Shown here: positions 39,812-50,038 of the stretch, one piece after another
Layout of the letters: every line of letters begins with the position of its first letter
Position numbering within the stretch: the first letter of the stretch is position 1
Assembly: GCF_021390545.1 (NCBI RefSeq)
Contig: NZ_JAJUWR010000016.1
Span: 1 to 64,000 of the forward strand
Direction: 5' to 3'
From: Algoriphagus sp. AGSA1
GTDB lineage: Bacteria > Bacteroidota > Bacteroidia > Cytophagales > Cyclobacteriaceae
DNA length: 64,000 bases
Notes under the pieces: model-generated
The model's input: the letters and a program-made list of their open reading frames with translations, nothing else
The model's database searches: none
Told to the model about the DNA's origin: nothing
Position numbers and translations under genes: made by a program

Positions 39812-41710
39812 CTATTTTTCTATGTCCCCCATTCTCACGCCCAAGGTTAGTTCCAACGAGATTTCCTGACCGATTTCGGCCTCAATTTCTTGTCTGATTT
39901 CTTTAAAATCCTCTTCACCCAGGGCTTTCTCCGAAAGAATAGTGACTGACAACTTCAGTGGTTGCATCCGAAGCACCTTTACCTCCCGTAGTAGTCCGTG
40001 CGGAATCTCCTTTCCACTGAGATCTTGGATTACCTTGTTTTCCTTCACTATCTCATTGAAGCTCAATCCCAGCGGAAGAGCGATAGCCAGGAGAATCCCA
40101 AGGCTGATCAGCAACCCTCTTTTGGCCAGACGAAACGGACTAAACCCAAGAATGAGAAAAGTCAGGGCGGCCGCCATTACTATTCCAGCCAGGTTTGTTC
40201 CTAATAATAGCATGGCACCACTAAACACACTCCAATCTGCCCACCCTATACCTATTCCGGCAACTGCTAGGGGAGGGACTAAGGCCACGGAGATAGCTAC
40301 TCCAGCCAGCGTTTTGGAGATTTCTTCTTTCGAATAGGCATAAGCACCGGCAATTCCTGAAGCTACTGCTATTCCCAAGTCTAATAGATTTGGCCGTATT
40401 CTGGCGGTAATTTGATTGTTAAGCACTTCAAGAGGTGTAATCCAGGTAATCAGAATAGAGAATATCAACCCAAGGATAATTCCCCACAAAATCGTTAGCA
40501 TACTATCTCGTACCAGCATACTGTCTTGCCTCAGCGCACCCATTGCAAGGGAAATAATCGGCCCCATCAAGGGAGCAAGGATCATAGCCCCAATTACAAC
40601 CGGAGCGGAATCACCAAATAGGCCAAAGGTAGCGATCATGGTGGACAAGGCCATCAGAACCAAGTAGCTCGAACTCGTCCGTGAATTCTGTCGGAGCATG
40701 GAGAATAGTTCCTTGAATTCTTCGGTAGTGGCATGGCGTACCCATGGCAGGTAAGAATGCAGAAGCTCTGTTTTCAATCTTCCTGAAGGCAGCGATTTAA
40801 TATTGATTTCAATAGGACCTTCTCTTTCCTCACTTCCCATGATAGATGAACCAGGAAGTACGTTGAGATTTTCATCCACCAGATTAACAATTAGCTCATT
40901 CGCTTTGCCCTCTTCGCCGTCTATGGCATATTCCATAGCTTCTGAAGATGCAATCTTTGCTTCATTCGTGGATAGATAGCCTACGAAGCTGGGCAGGGTT
41001 CCCCCTTTCATTGGGATGAACAAATGCTGCAGGCCAAACTGAATCAATGCAAAAAGGCTTTTTGGCGCTAAGATCAACAGGTGTATCCTGCCGTCATCAA
41101 GCCCGGATTCTTGGATTATCCGCCGGAAAATCAGATTGCTTTCGCAATGGGCTACGGCTAGAATTCCCATTGCTGCAGTATTGATGGTCAGGTCTTCGCC
41201 GTTTTTGTTCTTGTATGTGATTGTGTAGGGTTTTAGTTTTACCCTGCGGAATAGGTTGAGCAGCTGTGAAAATCTGGTTCTGATTCCTTCTATGAAACCA
41301 GCCGACCCGTTTGAGTATAATATACTGAGCGAGTTGCCCACTACCAGTGAATTGAAAGTCAACTCTTCATTCACCTGCATGAGATCCATTTTGGGTATGT
41401 CTTTAGCTACTTGAATCTCCTCCCAGGCTTTTTCAAGACTTGGGCTGATTCCTAGCCCCTTTTTCCCATTCACCAATTTAGGATGTGGAAGGATTCCTAT
41501 GTTTATCTCGCTACCTTTTAACTTTTTAAGCAATTCTTTAAACTGTGAATCGGATAAGGAGCAGGCTAGCCAATGTCCAGAAGAGTACTTATTCAATGAA
41601 AGATCTGAAAAAGAAACATGCTCATGGGGCTTCGGATCAAGTCTTCCCAAAAGCTCTTCCAGTTTTTCCTGTTCCGTTTCCGGGTCATATACAAAAGTGA
41701 TTTGCTTCAT
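39812..41710 (-). CDS. DUF389 membrane protein with DAGK-like N-terminal half
   Basis: A 632-residue protein, starting at the ATG at 41710 (MKQITFVYDPETEQ) rather than 12 codons upstream. The C-terminal half (about 345-570) is the DUF389 membrane domain: LMALSTMIATFGLFGDSAPV, VIGAMILAPLMGPIISLAMG and GVAISVALVPPLAVAGIGIG. The middle (about 190-290) resembles the C-terminal lobe of diacylglycerol kinase-like proteins (GLDDGRIHLLILAPKS and YAIDGE). The lipid-kinase catalytic motif (GGDGT) is absent, so activity is unlikely. Function unknown. Confidence 0.78.
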   Translation of the reverse strand: MKQITFVYDPETEQEKLEELLGRLDPKPHEHVSFSDLSLNKYSSGHWLACSLSDSQFKELLKKLKGSEINIGILPHPKLVNGKKGLGISPSLEKAWEEIQVAKDIPKMDLMQVNEELTFNSLVVGNSLSILYSNGSAGFIEGIRTRFSQLLNLFRRVKLKPYTITYKNKNGEDLTINTAAMGILAVAHCESNLIFRRIIQESGLDDGRIHLLILAPKSLFALIQFGLQHLFIPMKGGTLPSFVGYLSTNEAKIASSEAMEYAIDGEEGKANELIVNLVDENLNVLPGSSIMGSEEREGPIEINIKSLPSGRLKTELLHSYLPWVRHATTEEFKELFSMLRQNSRTSSSYLVLMALSTMIATFGLFGDSAPVVIGAMILAPLMGPIISLAMGALRQDSMLVRDSMLTILWGIILGLIFSILITWITPLEVLNNQITARIRPNLLDLGIAVASGIAGAYAYSKEEISKTLAGVAISVALVPPLAVAGIGIGWADWSVFSGAMLLLGTNLAGIVMAAALTFLILGFSPFRLAKRGLLISLGILLAIALPLGLSFNEIVKENKVIQDLSGKEIPHGLLREVKVLRMQPLKLSVTILSEKALGEEDFKEIRQEIEAEIGQEISLELTLGVRMGDIEK

Positions 41711-41806
41711 GCTAGGTTTATAAAATAACCAAAGATTGTGGGTCACATCACCGGCATAGTTCTAGGAAATAAGTTCCACTACCGTGAAGTTAATGGGAGT
41801 CAGAAG

Positions 41807-43156
41807 TTATTCCATATGCCCACTCATTTCTCTCAACCTGTCAATGCAGTGATCCAATGATCTGTAATGGTGATAGATTCCTTTCCAAATATTCCCTTTT
41901 CCAACTGTTTTTAGTTCGGGTTGTTTATCGAGTCCTCCGGAATACCAATCACCATGATCATGGTCTATAAGATAGGTGTCAGTGTATTTCCATAGTTTTT
42001 CAAACTTGCCATAATAGTCACGTGAATCTTCTGGATAAAGCTCGGCCATTAGCAGTAAGGCATTCATTCCCTCTGCCTGCGCCCACCAGTTTTTGGTGTC
42101 ATGTGTCACCCGATAACCATTCTTAAAATAATACCCTTCATCATAAAACCCACCTACAGCTTCATCCCAGCCCTTTTCCAGTGCATGGTCTATCATTTTC
42201 TTTGCCACCTTGTGCGTGGTGCTGTCGTTTTTCCAGCCTAAAGCCTCTGAGGCTTCTATCATCAAAAAACCTGTCTCCACATCGTGGCCAAAAGATACAT
42301 GATCTAAGCTGTGATGTGCCAAAATAACCTCTTCTGTGGAATCCACAAACGTAATAGGCTTCCATTCTGGACTAAGAAAAAGCGTCAAATAACCTTTGTC
42401 AGTCACGATTTGATCCCGTATCAACAGCAGCATTTCCTCCAGCCTCTTCTTTACAATTGGTTTCGTCCAGACTTGGTATAATTCAGTGAAGGCTTCCAGC
42501 AAATGTATGGAACTGTTCTGGTCTTTGTATCCAAGGTCGGAAGTGGAAGGGGTGTCGTCAGTTCGGGAAATAGGGGAGCCATCGGACTCTAAATGCTGAT
42601 AATATCCTCCGTTGATAGAATCATGGGCATGGGTGTCCAGCCAGTAAAAAGCTTCCTTTGCTAGCTGGAGAGCAGATTCATCCTTTGATGCATCGTAATA
42701 TGCGGCTAGCGCAAAGATCCCAAATGCATTTCCATAGGCAGTTTTCATGGGGTCACCGATCGGGTTTCCTTGCTTGTCCACCAGCCAATGAAATCCTCCA
42801 TGTTCATAATCCCACATTTTGTCGCGTAGAAACATAAAACCGTGTTCCGCTCCCTGTTTATAGTAATCGATTTCAGGATACTTTAAGGATGCTTTGGCGT
42901 TTGTCCAGACGTGGCGGGATTGGGTTACGATCATTTTTTCCTGCTTTTCCTCTGGCTTGAAATCGTAGGTGAAATTGCTCAGAAAACCACCGTCAATAGT
43001 GTCGATAGCTTGAGGGTACCACTTATCCAGTACTTCGGTTTTGAGATGCTCTTCCATCTGGTTAGCGAGAATTTCTTTTGGATTGTCTTTCTTTCCAGGA
43101 GAACTGCAGGCGACTATAAGTGTCAGGAGTAGAGCTGTAGAATACCTTAATGACAT
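41807..43156 (-). CDS. AGE family epimerase/isomerase lipoprotein
   Basis: A 449-residue lipoprotein (lipobox IVAC, Cys17) with the alpha/alpha barrel of N-acylglucosamine 2-epimerases. Typical pieces are RHVWTNAKASLKYP, GGFHWLVDKQGNP, KTAYGNAFGIFALAAYY, SFGHDVETGFLMIEASEALG and KNWWAQAEGMNALLLM, including the conserved His and Arg positions of the barrel core. Epimerisation of a mannose-like or N-acyl sugar is the family activity. The lipid anchor is unusual, since most characterised members are cytoplasmic. Transcribed alone, divergent from the RES-Xre pair. Confidence 0.88.
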   Translation of the reverse strand: MSLRYSTALLLTLIVACSSPGKKDNPKEILANQMEEHLKTEVLDKWYPQAIDTIDGGFLSNFTYDFKPEEKQEKMIVTQSRHVWTNAKASLKYPEIDYYKQGAEHGFMFLRDKMWDYEHGGFHWLVDKQGNPIGDPMKTAYGNAFGIFALAAYYDASKDESALQLAKEAFYWLDTHAHDSINGGYYQHLESDGSPISRTDDTPSTSDLGYKDQNSSIHLLEAFTELYQVWTKPIVKKRLEEMLLLIRDQIVTDKGYLTLFLSPEWKPITFVDSTEEVILAHHSLDHVSFGHDVETGFLMIEASEALGWKNDSTTHKVAKKMIDHALEKGWDEAVGGFYDEGYYFKNGYRVTHDTKNWWAQAEGMNALLLMAELYPEDSRDYYGKFEKLWKYTDTYLIDHDHGDWYSGGLDKQPELKTVGKGNIWKGIYHHYRSLDHCIDRLREMSGHME

Positions 43157-43201
43157 ATAGGATTTTTTTAGAAAAAACTGAAGTAATTAAACAAAGTCTA
43201 G

Positions 43202-43230
43202 ACAAATGTCGTTAAATTTATGACAGTTGT
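43202..43230. promoter_or_regulatory. Inverted repeat upstream of the Xre-RES operon (candidate operator)
   Basis: ACAAATGTC and GACAGTTGT pair with one mismatch over 9 bp, separated by 11 bp, ending 21 bp before the antitoxin ATG. Antitoxins of this family bind dyads in their own promoter, so autoregulation is likely. Confidence 0.45.
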
Positions 43231-43251
43231 ACATAGTCTTGCTGATGCGCC

Positions 43252-43680
43252 ATGACTCAATTTACTATTTTTGATCCAGAAGTAGCTTATAACACCACAG
43301 ACGATAAGTTTATAAATGACGTAATCTCTCTGATCAGGCAAGGTGTTTCTTTTGAGGATTTCGATAGGTTTGCCTCCAAGAGTGCATTTACAAATGAAGA
43401 ATGGGCGTCGTATTTACATATCTCTGAGCGTACCATGCAGCGATACCAAAAAGAGCAAAAGTCTTTTGATTCCTTGCAGTCAGAAAAGATAGTTGAAATT
43501 GCCTTACTTCAAAAGAGAGGAGTAGAGGTGTTCGGGCAAAAGTCAAAATTTCAAACTTGGCTGGAGACTCCTTCCATAGCTTTGGGCGGTTTACTACCAA
43601 AGTCTTTTCTGGACAGCAGTTTTGGGATTACTCTTTTGAAGGACGAGTTGACTAGAATCGAGTATGGTCTTTTAGCATGA
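43252..43680 (+). CDS. Xre/MbcA/ParS family antitoxin (DUF2384)
   Basis: A 142-residue antitoxin. N-terminal HTH region (about 45-75, TNEEWASYLHISERTMQRYQ) and C-terminal DUF2384 domain (about 85-142) with RGVEVFGQKSKFQTWLETPS, ALGGLLPKSFLDSSFG and RIEYGLLA, matching the MbcA/ParS/Xre antitoxin signature. The stop overlaps the toxin ATG (ATGA), the usual layout. It neutralises the RES toxin and represses the operon. Confidence 0.94.
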   Translation: MTQFTIFDPEVAYNTTDDKFINDVISLIRQGVSFEDFDRFASKSAFTNEEWASYLHISERTMQRYQKEQKSFDSLQSEKIVEIALLQKRGVEVFGQKSKFQTWLETPSIALGGLLPKSFLDSSFGITLLKDELTRIEYGLLA

Positions 43681-44138
43681 AAATTTACCGACTTTCCAAA
43701 AGCAAGTATGCGTTCGATTTGTCAGGAAAAGGAGCGGAATTGGCTGGCGGAAGATGGAATAGCAAAGGGAAAGCAGTGCTTTACACTAGCCAATCCCGTG
43801 CGCTTTGCACAGCTGAAATAGCTGTACACACACCGCTTGGTAATATCCCGACCGATTATGAACTAGTGGAAATTACAATTCCTGATACAATTGAGGTGAA
43901 GGAAATTGTGACTTCGGAGTTGCCTCCTGACTGGGGATCAATTCCTCATTCTCATTCCACACGGGAAATAGGTGATGAATTTCTCTCAGAAAATAAATAT
44001 CTGGTTTTTAAAGTCCCATCAGTAGTAGTTCGGGGTGATTTTAACTTCTTGATTAATCCATCCCATAGGCTATCTTATGAAGTTGAAATTACCTTGACAG
44101 AACCATTCGATTTTGATGACCGGTTGTTTTCGAAATAG
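43677..44138 (+). CDS. RES family toxin (NAD+ phosphorylase or related)
   Basis: A 153-residue RES-domain protein. The R-Y-E-S set is visible: Arg in AGGRWNSKGKAVLY (about 26), Tyr in VLYTSQS (about 37), Glu in CTAEIAVH (about 48) and Ser in LINPSHRLS (about 132). Known RES toxins degrade NAD+ (MbcT, Res) or ADP-ribosylate a host enzyme (ParT). Translationally coupled to the antitoxin; the 3' end is 11 bp from the convergent mutB stop. Confidence 0.94.
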   Translation: MKIYRLSKSKYAFDLSGKGAELAGGRWNSKGKAVLYTSQSRALCTAEIAVHTPLGNIPTDYELVEITIPDTIEVKEIVTSELPPDWGSIPHSHSTREIGDEFLSENKYLVFKVPSVVVRGDFNFLINPSHRLSYEVEITLTEPFDFDDRLFSK

Positions 44139-44149
44139 AAATTCAGCAT

Positions 44150-46273
44150 TCATTCCTCTTCGATCAACTTTTCCAGAATCTGAATTGCTGCTTCAGAAAG
44201 AACTGTTCCAGGGCCGAAAACGGCAAACACACCTGCGTCGGTGAGAAACTGGTAATCTTTGGCGGGAATGACCCCGCCTGCTATTACCATGATGTCCGGT
44301 CTGCCGAGTTTTTTAAGTCCATCGATCAATTGGGGTACGAGGGTTTTATGACCTGCTGCCAATGAAGAAGCCCCAACTACATGCACATCGTTTTCTATGG
44401 CTTGTTGGGCTACTTCTTCCGGAGTCTGGAAAAGGGGGCCGATGTCCACGTCAAATCCCATGTCGGCAAATCCCGTTGCGATGATCTTGGCACCTCGGTC
44501 ATGCCCGTCCTGCCCCATCTTTGCGACCATTATCCTTGGACGGCGTCCTTCCAATCCTGCAAATTTGTCAGATAATTCTATGGCTTTTTTGAACGAGTCC
44601 TGATTTTTCACTTCTGCTGCGTAAACTCCGGTAATTGATTTGGTTTGTGCCTGATGTCGCCCAAATGCCTCTTCCATAGCATCTGAGATTTCCCCTAAAG
44701 TAGCCCTTTTTCTTGCTGCATTGACCGCAAGTTCGAGAAGATTCCCTTCGCCGGATTTTGCAGCTTTTGTCAGGGCTTCCAAAGTAGTCCCCACCTCTTG
44801 CTGGTTTCTGGACTCTTTTAGCTTTTTCAGCCTTTCTAGTTGGGAGGTTCTTACAGCTTGATTATCTACATCCCTCACTTCTATTCCGGAGTCTTCATCC
44901 ACCTGATAGCGATTTACTCCTACAATGATGTCACGCCCACTGTCTATTCTTGCCTGCTTTTTGGCAGCAGCTTCTTCTATCCTGAGTTTTGGCAATCCCG
45001 TCTCTATAGCTTTCGCCATTCCGCCAAGCTCCTCTACTTCTTTTATCAAGCTCCAAGCACGGTTCACTAATTGATCGGTCAGGAACTCTACATAATGTGA
45101 TCCTCCCCAAGGGTCCACCACATTTGTAATGTCTGTTTCCTCCTGCAGAACAAGCTGGGTGTTTCTGGCTATCCTTGCAGAGAAGTCTGTGGGCAGTGCT
45201 ATGGCTTCATCCAAAGAGTTTGTATGCAGGGATTGGGTTCCTCCCATGACTGCCGCAAGTGCCTCTATGGCGGTTCGTGTCACATTATTGTAGGGATCTT
45301 GTTCGGTAAGTGACCATCCTGAGGTCTGGCAGTGTGTACGGAGTGCGAGTGATTTATCCGATTTGGGATGGAACTGCTTGACGATTTTTGCCCAAAGCAA
45401 TCTGCCAGCACGCATTTTTGCAATTTCCATAAAGTAATTCATCCCTATTCCCCAAAAGAAGGAAAGCCGTGGGGCAAAATCATCAATGTCCAAACCCGCT
45501 TTTACGCCGGTACGCAAATACTCCATTCCATCTGCCAGCGTGTAAGCCAACTCCAAATCCGCAGTGGCTCCGGCTTCTTGCATATGGTATCCTGAGATGG
45601 ATATAGAGTTGAACTTCGGCATCTTCTCTGAGGTGAACCTAAAAATATCCGCTATGATCCGCATCGATGGCTGGGGAGGGTAGATATAGGTGTTTCGTAC
45701 CATGAATTCCTTCAGGATATCATTCTGTATCGTGCCGCTGAGCTGATCTGCTGTGACTCCCTGCTCTTCGGCCGCTACTATGTAAAATGCCAAAATCGGG
45801 ATCACCGCCCCATTCATGGTCATGGAAACAGACATTTGATCCAGCGGGATCTGATCAAAAAGCAGCTTCATGTCTTCTATGGAATCGATGGCCACCCCGG
45901 CTTTGCCCACGTCACCTACTACTCTGGGATGATCAGAATCATACCCTCTGTGAGTAGCTAAATCAAAGGCTACGGATAATCCTTTTTGGCCTGCGGCAAG
46001 ATTTTTTCTATAGAAAGCATTAGACTCTTCAGCGGTAGAAAAACCTGCATACTGGCGGATCGTCCAGGGGCGTGTGCGATACATGGTGGAGTAAGGTCCA
46101 CGCAAGTATGGGGGGATTCCTGCCGCATAAGTGATATGGGGAAGTCCTGCAATTTGTTTGCTATCAAAAAGGGGAGGAATAGAAATCTGCTCGGGAGATT
46201 CCCAATTGGGGTTTTCCGTTTTTTCGGGAACTTGAATTTTTAATGATTCCCATTTAGTGATGTCCGGTCTCAT
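44150..46273 (-). CDS. mutB: Methylmalonyl-CoA mutase, large (catalytic) subunit
   Basis: A 707-residue adenosylcobalamin enzyme interconverting succinyl-CoA and R-methylmalonyl-CoA. N-terminal barrel (about 30-530) with [28 protein letters not shown] and [21 protein letters not shown]-terminal B12 domain (about 575-707) with base-off motif [12 protein letters not shown] (DxHxxG) and [17 protein letters not shown]. Its start overlaps the small-subunit stop (46270-46273), so the two are coupled. No epimerase or MeaB gene is adjacent. Confidence 0.97.
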   Translation of the reverse strand: MRPDITKWESLKIQVPEKTENPNWESPEQISIPPLFDSKQIAGLPHITYAAGIPPYLRGPYSTMYRTRPWTIRQYAGFSTAEESNAFYRKNLAAGQKGLSVAFDLATHRGYDSDHPRVVGDVGKAGVAIDSIEDMKLLFDQIPLDQMSVSMTMNGAVIPILAFYIVAAEEQGVTADQLSGTIQNDILKEFMVRNTYIYPPQPSMRIIADIFRFTSEKMPKFNSISISGYHMQEAGATADLELAYTLADGMEYLRTGVKAGLDIDDFAPRLSFFWGIGMNYFMEIAKMRAGRLLWAKIVKQFHPKSDKSLALRTHCQTSGWSLTEQDPYNNVTRTAIEALAAVMGGTQSLHTNSLDEAIALPTDFSARIARNTQLVLQEETDITNVVDPWGGSHYVEFLTDQLVNRAWSLIKEVEELGGMAKAIETGLPKLRIEEAAAKKQARIDSGRDIIVGVNRYQVDEDSGIEVRDVDNQAVRTSQLERLKKLKESRNQQEVGTTLEALTKAAKSGEGNLLELAVNAARKRATLGEISDAMEEAFGRHQAQTKSITGVYAAEVKNQDSFKKAIELSDKFAGLEGRRPRIMVAKMGQDGHDRGAKIIATGFADMGFDVDIGPLFQTPEEVAQQAIENDVHVVGASSLAAGHKTLVPQLIDGLKKLGRPDIMVIAGGVIPAKDYQFLTDAGVFAVFGPGTVLSEAAIQILEKLIEEE

Positions 46274-47673
46274 GAGTTGCTCAGGTTATTTTGTTCTACA
46301 AAGTATGTGGCACGGCTTGGAAGCAGTTCAAAGTCCTTTTCAACCAAAGGGTCGAATAATATATATTCCTCCTGACTATCTTTTGCGAGATATTTGTTTG
46401 CGCCTACTTTAATTTCAGAATCAGCTAAAACTTTCTTTTGTGAAGATTCACGGCTTTTTCTGATTTCAGAATGAAGGTTACGGTTTTCGAAGCTTTTTAG
46501 CCATCCTCCGTTTTGTTCGAGTTCTTGAAGCTTCAGAATTACATTCTGTTCGATTTTTTCCTGTAGCTTTTCCAGATAAAATGACCCAGATCCAGGATCC
46601 ATTACCTTGTCGAGGTTACATTCCTCTTTCAGAATAGCAGAAACATTCCTGGCGACTCTTTTTTCCAAGGCAGAGGCATTCTTTTCTTCCGCAGGAATTA
46701 CCCACAGAGAATTGGCTCCTCCCAGAATCCCGGCCGTCGCCTCATAGGTCTGACGGATCAGATTGGTGTTTTTGTCCAAAGGTGATTTGCTCCAGGTACT
46801 GGTGCTAGCGATAATATGAATGCTCTCCATCTGAAGGTGTACGCCATAATTTCTAGCCAGCTCTACTATGAGTTTTCTCAAAGCTTTTGTTTTGGCGATT
46901 TCAGCAAAGTGGGAATCGCCAATTGCAGTATGGAATACAAGGTTTTCAAACGCCTGAGCGGGCGAGATCGCTTTTTTTGAAAACTTATCTATAAGTTCTA
47001 TGACTTCTCCCAATCCATATGCCAGTTCCTGTATCCCGGTGGCGCCTGTGTTTGCATATCGGGCCAGGTTCACCGTCACTGGGAAAAGCTCCCTAAACTC
47101 TTTATAATCATGGATTGCTTTGGCGGCAAAATCAAGACCTTGGTCGAAAGAGCTGCTGCCTCGAAACAAATCATCAAACGGGCTCCATAGAAAACTGCCT
47201 TTTAGCATGTTTGGGGTAAGTGTGAGGGATTCTGTCCATTCTTGAATTGTTCGGAAGAAAAGAGCTGTTTCTCCAGTGGGTAAAAAATTGGTTGAAATAA
47301 ATTCAGTTTGTACGCCTTTGAGAAGCCTGTTCAGGTTTTCGGTGCCTTCCAGATGAAGGACTAGGCCTTCAGCGCCATTTTGCAGGAAATGCAGTATCTC
47401 TTTATTTGCAGTTTCTTCTATAGGATAGATGGATACTAAATTAGTCCAAGTCCGTGCGGAATCTCCTGGCATGATAGAATCCATATGGAATCTATATTCA
47501 GCTGTGTCTTTATTTAAATCCTCTTTGGTATAAAAAGGATGGACTTTGATTTTTTCCCAAAGAGTGGAGCTTAGTGTCTGGTCATAATCTCTTCCCTTTA
47601 AATCTTTTTTTATTTGCTCAATCCAGGCCTCTTTGCCGGATTGTGTAAAAGTATAGAAGTCTAGATCTGTCAT
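46270..47673 (-). CDS. mutA: Methylmalonyl-CoA mutase, small subunit
   Basis: A 467-residue protein homologous to the barrel part of the large subunit but ending before the B12 domain. It keeps [40 protein letters not shown] and [14 protein letters not shown]. Bacteroidota small subunits are often shorter than the 600+ residues of Propionibacterium, without the degenerate cobalamin domain; this fits. It is the first gene of the two-gene operon, facing away from dnaA. Confidence 0.92.
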   Translation of the reverse strand: MTDLDFYTFTQSGKEAWIEQIKKDLKGRDYDQTLSSTLWEKIKVHPFYTKEDLNKDTAEYRFHMDSIMPGDSARTWTNLVSIYPIEETANKEILHFLQNGAEGLVLHLEGTENLNRLLKGVQTEFISTNFLPTGETALFFRTIQEWTESLTLTPNMLKGSFLWSPFDDLFRGSSSFDQGLDFAAKAIHDYKEFRELFPVTVNLARYANTGATGIQELAYGLGEVIELIDKFSKKAISPAQAFENLVFHTAIGDSHFAEIAKTKALRKLIVELARNYGVHLQMESIHIIASTSTWSKSPLDKNTNLIRQTYEATAGILGGANSLWVIPAEEKNASALEKRVARNVSAILKEECNLDKVMDPGSGSFYLEKLQEKIEQNVILKLQELEQNGGWLKSFENRNLHSEIRKSRESSQKKVLADSEIKVGANKYLAKDSQEEYILFDPLVEKDFELLPSRATYFVEQNNLSNS

Positions 47674-48067
47674 AAGTGGGTTTAAATGTCGGTGGTTTCA
47701 AAAGTTTACGTATAAAAAACAGTCCTTGATTTGAAATCAGAGGTTAAAATGTCCTTTATCAAAAATAGAAAAATGCCGGGGAAATCAAGATTTTGAAAAG
47801 GATTATGGTAGTTGTTTGATTTGGTTGGCCAGTAGGGCCATTCAGAGCATTATGTTTTTTAATATAAAAAGTAGTCTGAATAGCCCCGGGGTGAAAACTT
47901 TGAATCGAATAATATAATTGAACCAAATTTCCTTTGGGAGAGAAATGGTCGGAATTCAAAATCTCAATATTTCAAGAAGAATTCAATTTTTTATTTAAGT
48001 TAATTTTGCTCAAATTTGACACCCTTGCACCTACTGCAAAATCTTTGTTTTTCAGAAATCTTCTCTA
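47674..48067. other. Divergent region mutA/dnaA, no DnaA boxes seen
   Basis: 394 bp, AT-rich, between mutA and dnaA. It should hold both promoters. I looked for TTATNCACA on both strands and found none, and no AT-rich 13-mer array, so there is no support here for an origin of replication next to dnaA. Confidence 0.5.
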
Positions 48068-49489
48068 ATGAGTTCAGAAGCTAGCGCCGTTTGGAATGAA
48101 TGTTTACGTGTTATCGAGCAGCACGTCAATGAGCAGAGCTTTTCAACTTGGTTTAAGCCTATTAATCCCGTCAAACTGGAGGGTACTTCACTGACCATCC
48201 AGGTGCCAAGCCAGTTCTTCTATGAGTGGCTGGAGGATAACTATGTGCAAGAGTTAAAATTGGCCATAAAGACTACTCTTGGACAAAGTGGCAGATTGGA
48301 ATACGCAGTGGTAGTGGATAGGGGCAACTCCTCAAACCAGCCCTATGTGGTTTCTTTCCCTCAGGGAAACAATGGTGTTAAAAAAAGTGCTTCACCAGCT
48401 GTCGAGCCTGACAAGACCCCTTTTGAGATGAAGTCTCTCAATGCCGAGGCATTGACAAATAGTAATCTAAACCCCACCTACACTTTCACTACTTATATTG
48501 AAGGTGACTGCAATAGACTTGCGCGTTCAGCTGGTTTTGCCGTGGCCACCAAGCCAGGAATCACTTCCTTTAATCCGCTGATGGTCTATGGGGGAGTGGG
48601 ATTGGGCAAGACCCACTTGGTTCAGGCGATCGGTAATGAGATCAAAAATGGCCCTGAGGACAAATTTGTGCTTTATGTGTCTTCGGAGAAATTTGTGAAT
48701 CAGTTCATGGACTCCATCAAGGATGGGAATGTGAAGAGCTTCACTAATTTTTATATGCAGGTGGATGTGTTGATCATTGATGATATCCAGTTTTTGGCTG
48801 GAAAAGATAGGACTCAGGAAATGTTCTTTCATATCTTCAATCATCTACATCAGAGTAAAAAACAGATTATCATGACCTCAGATTGTCCGCCTAGGGATCT
48901 GAAAGGTTTGGAAGAGCGATTGCTTTCCCGGTTTAAATGGGGGCTGACCGCGGATTTGCAGATGCCGGATTTTGAGACCAGGGTGGCGATTATCCGGAGA
49001 AAGATGCAATCTGAGGGGATTATGATCCCTGATGATGTAGTGGAATATCTTGCTTACACAGTGGATACCAATGTACGTGAACTGGAAGGTATTCTTATTT
49101 CACTTATCGCACATGCGTCATTGAGCCGTGTGGAGATCAGTCTGGAGCTGGCCAAAACCGTGATGAAAAACATCATCAAGGATATCGAGACAGAAGTGGG
49201 GGTTGACTTTATCCAGAAGACAGTGGCGGAGTACTATGGGATAGTGCTGGATGACCTCAAGGCAAAGACGCGCAAGAAAGAAATTGTAGCCGCAAGGCAG
49301 GTCGCGATGTATTTCTGCAAAGAATTTACCAATCATTCCCTAAAATCTATCGGTTACCACTTTGGGGGAAGAGATCACTCTACGGTAATCCATGCTGTAC
49401 AGACGGTGAATGATATGATGGAGACAGATACTTCATTCAAAAACGCTGTGCTGGAGCTGAAGAAAAAATTTAAGATGAGGTCTTATTGA
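48068..49489 (+). CDS. dnaA: Chromosomal replication initiator protein DnaA
   Basis: A 473-residue initiator. Domain I (about 1-80, WNECLRVIEQHV), variable linker (about 90-135), AAA+ domain with Walker A GGVGLGKT (175-182) and Walker B VLIIDDIQFLAGKD, and the C-terminal DNA-binding domain with the signature GGRDHSTVIHAVQTVNDMME. Length and domain order are normal. It binds DnaA boxes and opens oriC. Transcribed alone. Confidence 0.97.
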   Translation: MSSEASAVWNECLRVIEQHVNEQSFSTWFKPINPVKLEGTSLTIQVPSQFFYEWLEDNYVQELKLAIKTTLGQSGRLEYAVVVDRGNSSNQPYVVSFPQGNNGVKKSASPAVEPDKTPFEMKSLNAEALTNSNLNPTYTFTTYIEGDCNRLARSAGFAVATKPGITSFNPLMVYGGVGLGKTHLVQAIGNEIKNGPEDKFVLYVSSEKFVNQFMDSIKDGNVKSFTNFYMQVDVLIIDDIQFLAGKDRTQEMFFHIFNHLHQSKKQIIMTSDCPPRDLKGLEERLLSRFKWGLTADLQMPDFETRVAIIRRKMQSEGIMIPDDVVEYLAYTVDTNVRELEGILISLIAHASLSRVEISLELAKTVMKNIIKDIETEVGVDFIQKTVAEYYGIVLDDLKAKTRKKEIVAARQVAMYFCKEFTNHSLKSIGYHFGGRDHSTVIHAVQTVNDMMETDTSFKNAVLELKKKFKMRSY

Positions 49490-49603
49490 TATCTCTGGAA
49501 CGCTCTCAATTAAAGGCTTGGCCATTTTCCAGTACTTTGACTAACGGAAGCCCGGCGACGGAAGTGGCCTGACTGTAGGGCGGAGGTTGTTTGATGATGA
49601 TTT

Positions 49604-50038
49604 TTACTCATTCAACTTTTTACTCATAGTATCTTCAAAGCGCTGGAGCAGTCTAGTGTACCTTTTTTGGATGTTTTCCAAGAACCTCTCCTGAGTGTCA
49701 ATAGGATAGACTGGGTTGTACTGAATGCGGTCTATTACTATATCCAGCCAAGCCTTTCCATCGTCGATCAGGTCAGCATGAAAAGCCTCGACAGTTAAAT
49801 CCCTGGATCCTGAGAAAGGGCCTTTCCCAAATTGTTTAAAGTAACTGGTCAGTAGATCCAGTGCGAGCTCGTGTGTTTTTTCAAAGCTGCCCAATAATTG
49901 CCTTGAGTGAGCTTCAACAAATCCACTGCTTTTTGCCCGTGTGGAGTAGTCCACCAGCTCTTCTAGCGAGTTGCTGAATTCAACTAGGATTTGACCGGGG
50001 TTTTTAGCGGATGTTTTCAATGTGACATTGTTTAGCAC
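49604..50038 (-). CDS. Orphan HI0074-like nucleotidyltransferase substrate-binding (HEPN-fold) protein
   Basis: A 144-residue helical protein. SFEKTHELALDLLTSYFKQF, then FHADLIDDGKAWLDIVIDR match the HI0074/KNTase_C pattern (FEFTFELAWK, then GLIDDGEAWLDMLEDRN). This HEPN-fold family normally pairs with a small MNT nucleotidyltransferase as a toxin-antitoxin module. Here no MNT gene is adjacent. The HEPN Arg is in DRIQYNPVY, but the His expected 4-6 residues later is missing. It may be a decayed or repurposed remnant. Homology is by pattern recall. Confidence 0.6.
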   Translation of the reverse strand: MLNNVTLKTSAKNPGQILVEFSNSLEELVDYSTRAKSSGFVEAHSRQLLGSFEKTHELALDLLTSYFKQFGKGPFSGSRDLTVEAFHADLIDDGKAWLDIVIDRIQYNPVYPIDTQERFLENIQKRYTRLLQRFEDTMSKKLNE

